This document shows, piece after piece, positions 19,394 to 28,187 of a stretch of 64,000 nucleotides of DNA; position 1 is the stretch's first letter; the number at the start of each line of letters is the position of its first letter. The stretch is from Candidatus Thiobius zoothamnicola (GTDB taxonomy: Bacteria > Pseudomonadota > Gammaproteobacteria > Chromatiales > Chromatiaceae): the NCBI GenBank assembly GCA_030826945.1, contig JAPQLC010000007.1, positions 1 through 64,000 of the forward strand, read 5' to 3'. Under the pieces are notes generated by a model. That model ran no database searches, was not told the DNA's origin, and saw only the letters and a program-made list of their open reading frames with translations. Both the position numbers and the translations under genes were made by a program.

Positions 19394-19405
19394 ATTGTTG
19401 ACAAT
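19394..19405. promoter_or_regulatory. Putative GntR-type operator 2 overlapping the prpE -35
   Basis: ATTGTTGACAAT contains a consensus -35 hexamer TTGACA (19398-19403). A weak -10 (TAAAGC, 19421-19426) follows at 17-bp spacing. The start-to-start distance to operator 1 is 62 bp, about six helical turns, which would suit cooperative binding or looping. Occupancy here would block polymerase at prpE. Confidence 0.55.
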
Positions 19406-19447
19406 TCTGAGTCAGAAACATAAAGCGGAAAATACGAGGAGGATGTC

Positions 19448-21343
19448 ATGGCTGATTACCAACATTTATATGCGCAGTCTTTAAATGATCCAGAAACTTT
19501 CTGGGGCGAAGCTGCCCAAGCCTTGCACTGGGATAAACCTTGGGACAGCGTATTGGATCGGGATGCCAAGCCAGTGCCACGTTGGTTCGTCGGTGGTGAA
19601 ATCAACACCTGTTTCAATGCACTGGATCGGCATGTCGAAGCCGGACGCGGTGCGCAGAAGGCACTGATTTATGATTCGCCGGTGACTGACACCAAGCGTG
19701 TTTACACTTATGCGGAACTCCGCGATGCGGTCGCCGCCTTTGCTGGCGTGCTGCGTGATCAGGGCGTGCAAAAAGGTGACCGGGTGCTGATTTATCTGCC
19801 GATGATTCCACAAGCGGCGATTGCGATGCTGGCGACCGCGCGTATTGGTGCCATTCACTCGGTGGTCTTTGGCGGGTTTGCGGCGAACGAACTGGCGACC
19901 CGGATCAATGATGCGCAACCTAAAGTGATCGTCAGCGCCTCATGCGGCATCGAACCGAACCGTGTGGTGGCTTATAAACCTTTGTTGGATGAGGCCATTG
20001 AACTGTCCAGCCATAAACCCTCCAGTTGTGTGATATACGCCCGTCCGCAAGCCGAAGCTGCCATGATACCGGGCCGCGATATCGACTGGCGCACAGCGGC
20101 GGAGCAAGCGCAACCTGCCGATTGCGTACCAGTTAAAGCAACGGATCCACTCTATATTTTGTACACCTCCGGCACCACGGGCCAACCCAAAGGTGTGGTG
20201 CGTGACAATGGCGGTCACGCGGTGGCGATGCATTGGACTATGCGGCATATCTATCATGTTGATGCTGGCGATGTGTATTGGGCCGCTTCTGATGTCGGCT
20301 GGGTGGTGGGCCACAGCTACATCGTCTATGCGCCCTTACTGGCGGGCTGCACGACCGTGATGTATGAAGGTAAGCCAGTCGGCACGCCGGATCCTGGCGC
20401 ATTCTGGCGCGTGATCAACGAATATCAGGTCAAAGTATTGTTCACCGCACCAACCGCGTTCCGCGCGATTAAAAAAGAAGATCCGGAAGGCCAATATCTG
20501 CACGATTACGATCTATCCTGCATGCAAAGCCTGTTTCTGGCTGGTGAGCGCTGTGATCCAGATACCTTGTACTGGGCGCGCGAAAAACTGGGCAAGCCCG
20601 TGGTGGATCACTGGTGGCAGACCGAGACCGGCTGGGCTATCGCGGCGAATCCACTCGGCATTGAACCGATGGATGTCAAACCCGGTTCTCCCACGGTCGC
20701 CATGCCCGGTTATGATGTGCGCATTTTGGCCGAAGACGGTAGTGAAATGCCGGATGGCGAGATGGGTAATATTGTGATCAAGCTGCCGATGCCCCCTGCC
20801 TGTCTGCCGACTCTGTGGCATAACGATCAACGTTTTGTGGATGCCTATCTGACTAAATGCCCCGGTTATTATCTGACCGGTGATGCTGGTTTCAAGGATG
20901 CGGATGGTTATTTGTGGATCATGAGCCGCACCGACGATGTGATCAATGTCGCCGGGCACCGTTTGTCCACCGGAGCCATTGAAGAGGTACTGGCGGGCCA
21001 TGAGGATGTGGCTGAATGTGCGGTGATTGGCGTTGCAGATTCACTGAAAGGTCAGTTGCCGCTTGGTTTGGTGGTGCTTAAGGCCGGTGTGGAGCGTGAT
21101 GCGTCCACGCTTGGTAAAGCGCTGATTCAGCGCGTACGTGAACAAATCGGCCCGGTCGCCGCATTCAAGCTGGTTAACGTGGTCAAACGTCTGCCGAAAA
21201 CCCGTTCGGGCAAAATACTGCGCGGCGCTATGGTCAAAATCGCGGATGGTGCCGAATGGAAAATGCCAGCGACCATTGATGATCCGGCCATTCTGGATGA
21301 AATCACCGAAGCTTTACGTGACATGGGGTATGCGAAGCGTTGA
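19448..21343 (+). CDS. prpE: Propionyl-CoA synthetase
   Basis: An AMP-forming acyl-CoA synthetase that activates propionate. The 631-residue protein has the ACS N-terminal domain, the P-loop YILYTSGTTGQPKGV (about 236-250), WWQTETGWAI, the YLTGDAG hinge region, and the acetylatable Lys in PKTRSGKILRG near the end. ADVGWVVGHSYIVYAPLLAG-type blocks match PrpE rather than Acs. AGGAGG stands six bases before ATG. The methylcitrate genes prpB, prpC and prpD are not in the window. The downstream GntR gene overlaps by four bases. Confidence 0.92.
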   Translation: MADYQHLYAQSLNDPETFWGEAAQALHWDKPWDSVLDRDAKPVPRWFVGGEINTCFNALDRHVEAGRGAQKALIYDSPVTDTKRVYTYAELRDAVAAFAGVLRDQGVQKGDRVLIYLPMIPQAAIAMLATARIGAIHSVVFGGFAANELATRINDAQPKVIVSASCGIEPNRVVAYKPLLDEAIELSSHKPSSCVIYARPQAEAAMIPGRDIDWRTAAEQAQPADCVPVKATDPLYILYTSGTTGQPKGVVRDNGGHAVAMHWTMRHIYHVDAGDVYWAASDVGWVVGHSYIVYAPLLAGCTTVMYEGKPVGTPDPGAFWRVINEYQVKVLFTAPTAFRAIKKEDPEGQYLHDYDLSCMQSLFLAGERCDPDTLYWAREKLGKPVVDHWWQTETGWAIAANPLGIEPMDVKPGSPTVAMPGYDVRILAEDGSEMPDGEMGNIVIKLPMPPACLPTLWHNDQRFVDAYLTKCPGYYLTGDAGFKDADGYLWIMSRTDDVINVAGHRLSTGAIEEVLAGHEDVAECAVIGVADSLKGQLPLGLVVLKAGVERDASTLGKALIQRVREQIGPVAAFKLVNVVKRLPKTRSGKILRGAMVKIADGAEWKMPATIDDPAILDEITEALRDMGYAKR

Positions 21344-22014
21344 TCAAACATTGTGCCGATGATTTGAAGACGCTGTCCGATCGCGTGTTCTGCCATACGC
21401 GGGAGGCCATTGTTGAAGGTCGTATTGCGCCGGGGAGTAAGATCAGCGAGGCTGAACTGGCGCAAACTCATGGCATCAGTCGTGGCCCCTTGCGTGAAGC
21501 GATCAGCCAATTGGCCGCTATCGGCTTGATTGAGCGCAAACCCAATATTGGCGCGCGAGTCATCCAACTCAGCAGTGCGCAATTGTTAGAAATTTTTCAT
21601 GTGCGTGAGGCATTGGAAGGGATGGCCGCCCGCCAGGCGGCCATGAATATGCCTGCTGATAAGGTGAATCAGTTGCACGACACCTTGCGGCGACATGCCG
21701 ACCAGATCGCCCAGGATGCGGATCATGCTTACTTCCAACAATCTGGTGATCTGGATTTCCATTTCCAGATCGTGCAAGGCAGCGCAAACCAATATTTGAT
21801 CAAATTACTCTGCCGTGACTTATATCACTTGGTGCGCCTGTATCGTTATCAATTCGGCATGCGCAGCAAACGCGGCCCGATTGCACTCACGGAGCATCAA
21901 CACATCGCCGACGCCATTGCGCGTAGCGATGGTGAAATGGCGGAATTGCTGATGCGCGCGCATATTCGCGCATCCCGTGAGAATGTGGAGCGCATGCTGC
22001 GAGCAGAGCAATGA
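21340..22014 (+). CDS. GntR-family transcriptional regulator (FCD subfamily)
   Basis: A 224-residue regulator with a winged HTH at about 10-75 (GSKISEAELAQTHGISRGPLREAISQL, followed by the wing) and an FCD ligand-binding domain at about 80-210 (DLDFHFQIVQGSANQYL, with His residues likely in a metal site). The TTG start overlaps the prpE stop (TTGA), so it is translated with prpE. The two palindromes upstream of prpE are the natural operators, which would give autoregulation and propionate- or acyl-CoA-responsive control. The effector is inferred from context only. Confidence 0.85.
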   Translation: MIKHCADDLKTLSDRVFCHTREAIVEGRIAPGSKISEAELAQTHGISRGPLREAISQLAAIGLIERKPNIGARVIQLSSAQLLEIFHVREALEGMAARQAAMNMPADKVNQLHDTLRRHADQIAQDADHAYFQQSGDLDFHFQIVQGSANQYLIKLLCRDLYHLVRLYRYQFGMRSKRGPIALTEHQHIADAIARSDGEMAELLMRAHIRASRENVERMLRAEQ

Positions 22015-22042
22015 GTATTCAGCCTATGCGAATATCGGCTGA

Positions 22043-22738
22043 TTAACCGATAAACTGGCCAATGTGTGCGTCGCCTTGGGGCGCGATTTCCTCCGCCAGC
22101 GCCAAAAACAGTTCGGCGGTTGCCAGCGCATCCATAAGCGCATTATGTGCCTTATAGCGTGGCAAATGATAATAATGGCGCAGGTTAAACAGCCGTAAAG
22201 TATTGCTTTGTATCGTGTGATTACGGCGTTCCAGAATGCGTTGCGCCAGAGTCAGCGTATCAATGGTCGGGATCAGAAAAGGTGTTTGATACAATTTCAG
22301 GCAAGCCGCATTCAAAAAAGTCTGCTCAATTTTCTTGTAATGCGCCAGCATGATCTTGCCTTGCAGCCGTTGCAACAACTCTGGCAAAACCTGCTCCAAC
22401 AGACGGCCTTCCTGCATTTCATCATCCGTGATGTGATGAATGACAACGGATTCCTGCTTAAGCTGTTGATTCAATTTAACCACGCGATACCAGGCGCTGT
22501 TCAGTTTGATCCGTTGGTCGATGAGTTCAACGGCCCCGATACTGAGAATATGGTTGGACTTTGCGGCCAATCCAGTAGTTTCCATGTCCAATGCGACAAT
22601 CGGCGCTTGTTTTAAAGCTGTGGTTTTATCTACAAAAGGGACGGATAAATAATCACGCAATGCGCCAGGCGGTGCTTTTTTCAGCGCTTGTTGACGTTGT
22701 TGCTCCAGATTGCGGAATGGGTTGAGCCAATTGAGCAT
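22043..22738 (-). CDS. DEDDh 3'-5' exonuclease (DnaQ-like)
   Basis: A 231-residue exonuclease-fold protein. Exo I is D51 and E53 in ALDMETTGL, Exo III is HNALMDALAT. The Exo II segment reads AHYKKIEQTFL, where Glu replaces the usual Asp; this variant is characteristic of a subfamily often encoded beside CBS/DUF294 nucleotidyltransferases and acetate genes. Here its neighbour is prpE, another short-chain acyl-CoA synthetase, which fits that association. The substrate is unknown. It converges with the GntR gene, 28 bases apart. Confidence 0.8.
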   Translation of the reverse strand: MLNWLNPFRNLEQQRQQALKKAPPGALRDYLSVPFVDKTTALKQAPIVALDMETTGLAAKSNHILSIGAVELIDQRIKLNSAWYRVVKLNQQLKQESVVIHHITDDEMQEGRLLEQVLPELLQRLQGKIMLAHYKKIEQTFLNAACLKLYQTPFLIPTIDTLTLAQRILERRNHTIQSNTLRLFNLRHYYHLPRYKAHNALMDALATAELFLALAEEIAPQGDAHIGQFIG

Positions 22739-22861
22739 ATTTAACCTCGGGAGATTCCATGGTGTTGTTTCCTGCTAGGTACTGCTTGGCTAGGCGATTA
22801 GGGTATTAGGTGTCAGATGTAATCGCTATATCACAGGGGTAAGGTTGATGGTAAAAATGTG

Positions 22862-22878
22862 GATCGATTGAATCGATC
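22862..22878. repeat. Inverted repeat GATCGATT-G-AATCGATC
   Basis: A perfect 8-bp inverted repeat around one central base, in the AT-rich stretch between the exonuclease start and the NYN gene end. It could be a protein-binding site for the promoter of the leftward exonuclease gene. No family is assigned. Confidence 0.4.
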
Positions 22879-22950
22879 TGAAATAATTTTTTGAAAATAT
22901 GTGAAGTCTACTGAATGTGGATTTAGTAGTTACATTTTTATGGGAAGAAG

Positions 22951-22983
22951 TGACATATATGTCATTAGCTTTAAGAAGCTAAT
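22951..22983. repeat. Adjacent palindrome and 8-bp hairpin
   Basis: TGACATATATGTCA (22951-22964) is a perfect 14-bp palindrome. It is followed at once by ATTAGCTT-TAAG-AAGCTAAT (22964-22983), a perfect 8-bp stem with a four-base loop. A third inverted repeat, TCTAGCCAT (22983-22991) with ATGGTTAGA (22997-23005), spans the NYN stop codon. This is unusually dense dyad symmetry at the 3' end of the NYN gene. Confidence 0.45.
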
Positions 22984-22993
22984 CTAGCCATAA

Positions 22994-23743
22994 TTAATGG
23001 TTAGATCTGTACGCAACAATAGTTGCATTATTTTTACCTTTGAATTTCTTCATTTCGAACTTTTCTTTAAGAGTTTCAATAACTTCTGGTAATTTACTTA
23101 CACCGTATGATTCTGGATGGAAATCTGGTTTAGTTCTCTTAATAAAACTACCCGCAGCGGCGACATTAGCCCATCCTTCATCATTTTGATGTTTTCCCCA
23201 AGCCTCCTCTAGGATAGGTATTAATTCATCCATGTCACGGATAGGATTATCTTGACTATTTTTATTCAATTTTGATGCAGGAGCTGTTTCATTCTCATCG
23301 ATACCTAAATCCTCGGTAAAAATAAAGTCGTCACAAGCATTGCGAAATGAAACTGGTGTTTTCTTTTCCCCAACTCCAAAGACGGATATTTCGGATTCTC
23401 TTAGTCTGATGGCTAACCTTGTGAAGTCGCTGTCACTTGATACTAAAACAAAAGCATCAAATCGATCTTCATAAAGCAAGTCCATTGCATCTATGACCAT
23501 GGCGATATCTGTGGCGTTTTTCCCTTTTGTATAGGCGCATTGTTGAATAGCTTGAATAGCCAGTTCATTTAAAATCTTTTTCCAACTACTGAGACAACTC
23601 AATGACCAATCGCCATATGCTCGCTTAATAACGATGTGTCCACGTAAAGCAATCTCGTCAAGAATAGCCTTCAATTTCGAGTGTTTAGCATTGTCTGAAT
23701 CGATTAGGACCGCAATTCTCTTATGAATGGTTAAGTCTTTCAT
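22994..23743 (-). CDS. NYN-domain RNase-like protein with C-terminal LOTUS/OST-HTH-like domain
   Basis: The N-terminal half is a NYN (PIN-like, LabA/DUF88) domain: AVLIDSDN (Asp15), GKNATDIAMVIDAMDLL (Asp79) and VLVSSDSDF (Asp104, Asp106) supply the acidic metal-binding set expected of a nuclease. After a polar linker (about 147-168), residues 170-246 (MDELIPILEEAWGKH, then YGVSKLPEVIETLKEKFEMKK) resemble the winged-helix LOTUS/OST-HTH domain that often follows NYN and binds RNA. The gene is more AT-rich than its neighbours, which suggests transfer. A role in RNA cleavage is inferred. Confidence 0.8.
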   Translation of the reverse strand: MKDLTIHKRIAVLIDSDNAKHSKLKAILDEIALRGHIVIKRAYGDWSLSCLSSWKKILNELAIQAIQQCAYTKGKNATDIAMVIDAMDLLYEDRFDAFVLVSSDSDFTRLAIRLRESEISVFGVGEKKTPVSFRNACDDFIFTEDLGIDENETAPASKLNKNSQDNPIRDMDELIPILEEAWGKHQNDEGWANVAAAGSFIKRTKPDFHPESYGVSKLPEVIETLKEKFEMKKFKGKNNATIVAYRSNH

Positions 23744-23885
23744 TCCGCTATGATCGTTTAAATCGATTGGAAATTTATTATCGAGGCATTTGATTCACGA
23801 GTTGTGTATTTAAGATAGGAACCGGGCATTCAACCTGTATCAAGGTGCTTTCAGTTGGCTGAGTACCGTGTCATAACGGCATTAT

Positions 23886-24284
23886 TTAGCCCGTCAGCCA
23901 AGTTTCGAGAATCAGTTTAGCGGCATAAGCATCCACTTTGGTGAGATCTTTATTGGCTTCGTCGGTGATTTGCGACCAAGCTTCCCGGGTGGTCAGGCGT
24001 TCATCCACCAAGTGTACGGGCAAAGTAAAACGTCCATGCAATTGACGGGAAAATTTCTTCGCGGCGGCAGCATGGTTGGCTTCCCGGTCAGTCATTTCAA
24101 AAGGATGACCGACGATTAAGGCATCGGGTCGCCATTCTTGAATCAGCTTCTCAATCCGCGTCCAATCCGGTTTGAATTTGAGGTTGGCTAAAGTACAGAG
24201 CGGATTCGCCGTGCCTGTCAGCGTTTGTCCGACGGCGATGCCGATTTTATGTGTGCCGTAATCAAAGCCCAATAGGGTGGGCAT
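23886..24284 (-). CDS. ruvX: Putative pre-16S rRNA nuclease RuvX/YqgF
   Basis: An RNase H-fold protein of 132 residues implicated in 16S rRNA 5'-end maturation. Conserved blocks are LLGFDYGTHKIGIAVG, DALIVGHPFEMTD, VHLVDERLTT and KVDAYAAKLILETWL, with the catalytic Asp and Glu residues in the first, third and fourth. Its ATG shares one base with the algH stop (TAATG), the usual coupling of this pair. Confidence 0.95.
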   Translation of the reverse strand: MPTLLGFDYGTHKIGIAVGQTLTGTANPLCTLANLKFKPDWTRIEKLIQEWRPDALIVGHPFEMTDREANHAAAAKKFSRQLHGRFTLPVHLVDERLTTREAWSQITDEANKDLTKVDAYAAKLILETWLTG

Positions 24285-24844
24285 TAGGCATGTCCCGTTT
24301 GCGTACTGATCAGATTCAGATCAATACCCAGTAAACCAGCGGCGGCGTTCCAACGTTGAGCGGGTGGTGTATCAAACAGGATACTGTGATCAAAAGGTGC
24401 GCTTAGCCAGGTATTTTCAAGCATTTCTTGTTCGAGCTGACCTGCCTGCCACCCGGCATATCCCAAGGCGATCAAGGATTTTGTTGGCCCTTCCCCACTG
24501 GCGATGGCTTCAAGAATGTCGCGCGATGTGGTGATGCTCAGTGAAGGATCAACCGCCAGCGTGGAGTCCCATTTCTCATCCGGTTGATGGAGCACGAAGC
24601 CGCGTTGTTCTTCCACCGGTCCGCCGCCGAAGACTGCCATCTGACTCAACTGAGAGGGCTGAACTTCGATATCCATTTGATCAAAGATATCCGTCAATTG
24701 CAGTTCGGTAGGGCGATTAATCACAATGCCCATAGCGCCTTTTTCATGATGCTCACACAAATAAGTCACAGTGTGCGAGAACCTGGGATCTTTCATATGC
24801 GGCATGGCGATGAGGAAATGATTTTTTAAACTTAACATAGTCAT
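24284..24844 (-). CDS. algH: AlgH/YqgE family protein
   Basis: A 186-residue UPF0301 protein; function not settled (named AlgH in Pseudomonas). Typical blocks are LKNHFLIAMPHMKDPRF, EKGAMGIVINRPTEL, VFGGGPVEEQRGFVLH and LGYAGWQAGQLEQEM. ATG 24844 or 24838 may be the start; the second gives the shorter, commoner N-terminus. It forms an operon with ruvX, as in most gammaproteobacteria. Confidence 0.95.
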   Translation of the reverse strand: MTMLSLKNHFLIAMPHMKDPRFSHTVTYLCEHHEKGAMGIVINRPTELQLTDIFDQMDIEVQPSQLSQMAVFGGGPVEEQRGFVLHQPDEKWDSTLAVDPSLSITTSRDILEAIASGEGPTKSLIALGYAGWQAGQLEQEMLENTWLSAPFDHSILFDTPPAQRWNAAAGLLGIDLNLISTQTGHA

Positions 24845-24916
24845 TTGGTATTTACGGGTTTGCCTTATATATAGGCTTGTCGTTTAAAACTTTCAATAGG
24901 GGCTTTCAACAGCCTA

Positions 24917-25570
24917 TTAGAAATCCGCCGGACAGATGAGATGCCGCATCTCGTCAGCCCATGTGAAATGTAATGCTGCTGCGTGTAGTAAAAGTCGTTT
25001 GGCTTGATGACGTATCGCCTCGGGGGCATAGAGATCATCGCCCAAAATAGGATGCCCCAGAAATTGCAGATGCACTCTCAGTTGATGGCTGCGACCAGTC
25101 TGGGGCGTTAAATGCAGGCGGCTGGTATGGGCGACTGGATCGTAGGATAGGGTGGCATAATGGGTGAGCGCGGGTTTGCCTTGTTCGTGATCAATTTTCT
25201 GGCGTGGCCGATTGGGCCAGTCAGTGATCAAGGGTTGATCAATCATGCCTGTTGGTAGTTCAGGCGTTCCGCTGACGATGGCCAGATAGCTTTTGTGGAT
25301 TTTTCGTTCCGCAAACAGACGGCTTAATGCCCGTTGCGCCGTTGCATGCCGCGCCAGCATGATCAGCCCGGATGTTCCCATATCCAATCGATGAACGATC
25401 AAAGCTTCTGGATATTGGGTTTGCACGCGACTTAACAGGCAATCCTGTTTATCCCAACCACGCCCAGGCACGGAAAGCAAACCGCTGGGTTTATTCACAA
25501 TGATCCAGTCGGCGTTCAGGTCAATGATCGCCGGTTCAGTATCCGGCGGCGTATAGCTAAAGTTCGCCAT
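24917..25570 (-). CDS. rluA: Pseudouridine synthase RluA (23S rRNA 746 / tRNA 32)
   Basis: It isomerises uridine to pseudouridine. The catalytic motif HRLDMGTSGLIML contains the essential Asp. IIVNKPSGLLSVPGRG, PQTGRSHQLRVHLQFLGHPILGDDLY and the ending ICPADF follow E. coli RluA closely, as does the length (217 residues), so RluA is favoured over RluC or RluD, which carry an S4 domain. ATG 25570 lies inside the 3' end of glnD, a 14-base overlap; an upstream ATG at 25582 is also in frame. Confidence 0.88.
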   Translation of the reverse strand: MANFSYTPPDTEPAIIDLNADWIIVNKPSGLLSVPGRGWDKQDCLLSRVQTQYPEALIVHRLDMGTSGLIMLARHATAQRALSRLFAERKIHKSYLAIVSGTPELPTGMIDQPLITDWPNRPRQKIDHEQGKPALTHYATLSYDPVAHTSRLHLTPQTGRSHQLRVHLQFLGHPILGDDLYAPEAIRHQAKRLLLHAAALHFTWADEMRHLICPADF

Positions 25571-28187
25571 CCAGGCTATCAATTAACGCTTGTTTGAGGG
25601 TATTAAGCTGGCCGGTATCCGTAACGGGTCGGTTTTGATGATCCGTTAAGCTGAAACGGTCACGCGCAATAGCGCCCTCGGTGGCGACTTGGGCCATGTG
25701 AATGCGGAGTTGATGATTAACCAGCACCGTACTCACCAGGGTGAGTAAACCGGGTCGGTCATGCGTGGTTAAGGTTAATACCGTCATCATACGCATGGCG
25801 TCTTGTTCGAACTGAATATGCGTATCCCGCACGAAATTTTTCAGTTGGCGAGGCATACGTCGGCTGGTGCAAGGGGTGATGTTGGATGCCGACATATTCA
25901 GTCGTTCAGCCAGATAATGCACGATTTCAGCACGACGTTCTTGCGTCATTGCCGTGCCATTTTCCTCCAAAATGTAAAAGCTGCCGACCGCGATGCCACG
26001 GGTGCTGCTTTGGGATTGAGCGGCAAGAATATTCGCCGCCATTTGATCCAGCAGGGTGGTGATTTCGGCGAATAATCCATCCCGTTCTGGCCCGAAGATG
26101 AATATCTCATGGCAGCCCCGCTCATCCGCCTTGCGCATCCTGACTTGAATGGAGGCGTTATTGGATTCCAGCAAATGCATGGTATGCCAGGCAATAGCGG
26201 ATGGAGCGGTCTGTAAAAAATAATCGGTACTGAAGAATTCAGCCCAACAAGCGATCACTTCAGCTTCATCCACCGATTGATTGGCGAGCGAGCGCCGCGC
26301 TTTTTGTTGTATCGATTCGATCAGTTGATCTTCGTTCTGCGGCTTGTCCAACCCTCGCTGCAAGGTTGCCAGCGTGCGTTCATACAACCGCTGCAATAAT
26401 GACGCCTTCCATGAATTCCAACGTGCCGGATTGGTTCCGCGCATATCCGCGATAGTCAACAAATATAAGTGGTTTAGATGTTGAATATCGCCGACTTCAT
26501 TGGCGAATTGACGGATCACTTCAGGGTCGTCAATGTCTTTGCGTTGCGCAGTGGCTGACATGATCAAATGCTGTTTCACCAGCCAGACGACTAAGGCGCT
26601 GTCATAGTAGGGTAACTGATGTTGCGTGCAAAAATGCTGCGCGTCCAAAGCACCTAATGCGGAATGATCGCCCCCTCGTCCTTTGGCAATATCATGGAAC
26701 AAACTGGCAAGATACAGTAACTCGGGTTTGGGGATCTGCCGCCAAATGGCGTGGCATGAAGGGCATTCCGTTTGATGTTGGGATAGGGCGAAGCGGCGCA
26801 TATTACGCAATACCGCCAGAATGTGTTGATCGACGGTATATACGTGAAACAAATCAAATTGCATCAAACCGGTGATGCGGTGAAATGCGGGTAAATAACG
26901 CGACAAAATGCCGTAACGGTGCATCCGCCGTAAGGCGTGCGTGATGCCTTGCGGCTGGCGCAATATTTCCATAAACAAACTTTGCGCGCGGATATCCTGG
27001 CGTAAATGCGCATCAATCAAATGGCGATGCGCACGGATAGCGCGAATGGTGTTGCCACGCACGCCTTGTAGATCGGGGCGCTGCTGGAGCAACAAAAAGA
27101 TTTCCAACATGGCTAACGGATAACGCGCGAAAGTGGCGGGGTTAATGACTTCGATATAGCCGCCGCGCGCTTGAAAGCGACGATTGATTAATTGCGGTTT
27201 ACCCAGCTTGTTATTGAGCAGAATGGCTTCCTGAAACCATTGGAGTAGCATCTCATTCAATCGCTCCAGTTTCAGCACGGTCCGATAATAACGTTGCATG
27301 AAACGCTCAACCGCCAGATTGGCGTCCGTGTCTTGATAGCCGAACATTGTTGCCAGCGCGCGTTGATGCTCAAATAACAAACGATCTTCCTGGCGTCCGG
27401 TCAGCACATGCAAAGCGTAGCGCACTTGCCAGAGAAAATATTGGCCGTCCTGTAGATGACGATATTCCGCTTCGGTTAAAAACCCCTGGGTTTGTAAATC
27501 AGCCAGGTGGTTTGCGGCGAAATGTCGTTTGGCCACCCAGCCAATCATTTGAATATCGCGCAAGCCGCCCGGACTGGTTTTGACATTCGGCTCCAGCTTA
27601 TAGCCACTATCGTCACTCTTTGCATGGCGGGTTCTTTGTTCCGCCAGCTTGGCGGAGAAAAAATCGGCGCTGGGCCAGATATTTTCCACGCTGAGTTGTG
27701 GTTTTAGCTGTTCAAATAAAGTGCGCTGGCCAACCAGATAACGTGATTCCAGCAGATTGGTCATAACCGTCACATCCTGCCGCGCTTCATCCAGGCATTG
27801 CGTCAAGTTACGTACGCTATGCGCTGCCTCCAGCCCAATATCCCATAAGAAAGTGATCAAACGCTCAATGGGGGCCGCTAAATCACGGGGGTCATCTTCG
27901 GTCAGCAGCAGCAAATCAATATCGGATCCGGGGTGCAATTCAGCGCGGCCATAGCCACCGACTGCGACCAGACAGGCGTTAATCGCCGATGGCATCTGCG
28001 CGCGCCAGGCGCGCTGTAAAATGGCATCGACAAAATGCGCATGCTGATGCACCAAGTCATGCGCGGGTACGCCCGTATGAAAGGCATCCGCCAGCAGAAT
28101 ATTGATTGAGGTGATAGCTTGTTTAAACCCCGCGAGTTGATGGGGGGCATCGTTTTGATCCAATTCAGTCAGTATGTGGGTATACAT
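25557..28187 (-). CDS. glnD: Bifunctional PII uridylyltransferase/uridylyl-removing enzyme
   Basis: The nitrogen-status sensor that uridylylates and deuridylylates PII proteins in response to glutamine. The 876-residue protein has the nucleotidyltransferase motif GGYGRAELHPGSDIDLLLL (about 72-90), an HD phosphohydrolase domain with SLFHDIAKGRGGDHS near 500, and two C-terminal ACT domains (HEIFIFGPERDGLFAEITTLL and TLTTHDRPGLLTLVS). Length is standard. rluA overlaps its 3' end. map and dapD, frequent neighbours, are absent. Confidence 0.96.
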   Translation of the reverse strand: MYTHILTELDQNDAPHQLAGFKQAITSINILLADAFHTGVPAHDLVHQHAHFVDAILQRAWRAQMPSAINACLVAVGGYGRAELHPGSDIDLLLLTEDDPRDLAAPIERLITFLWDIGLEAAHSVRNLTQCLDEARQDVTVMTNLLESRYLVGQRTLFEQLKPQLSVENIWPSADFFSAKLAEQRTRHAKSDDSGYKLEPNVKTSPGGLRDIQMIGWVAKRHFAANHLADLQTQGFLTEAEYRHLQDGQYFLWQVRYALHVLTGRQEDRLLFEHQRALATMFGYQDTDANLAVERFMQRYYRTVLKLERLNEMLLQWFQEAILLNNKLGKPQLINRRFQARGGYIEVINPATFARYPLAMLEIFLLLQQRPDLQGVRGNTIRAIRAHRHLIDAHLRQDIRAQSLFMEILRQPQGITHALRRMHRYGILSRYLPAFHRITGLMQFDLFHVYTVDQHILAVLRNMRRFALSQHQTECPSCHAIWRQIPKPELLYLASLFHDIAKGRGGDHSALGALDAQHFCTQHQLPYYDSALVVWLVKQHLIMSATAQRKDIDDPEVIRQFANEVGDIQHLNHLYLLTIADMRGTNPARWNSWKASLLQRLYERTLATLQRGLDKPQNEDQLIESIQQKARRSLANQSVDEAEVIACWAEFFSTDYFLQTAPSAIAWHTMHLLESNNASIQVRMRKADERGCHEIFIFGPERDGLFAEITTLLDQMAANILAAQSQSSTRGIAVGSFYILEENGTAMTQERRAEIVHYLAERLNMSASNITPCTSRRMPRQLKNFVRDTHIQFEQDAMRMMTVLTLTTHDRPGLLTLVSTVLVNHQLRIHMAQVATEGAIARDRFSLTDHQNRPVTDTGQLNTLKQALIDSLDGEL

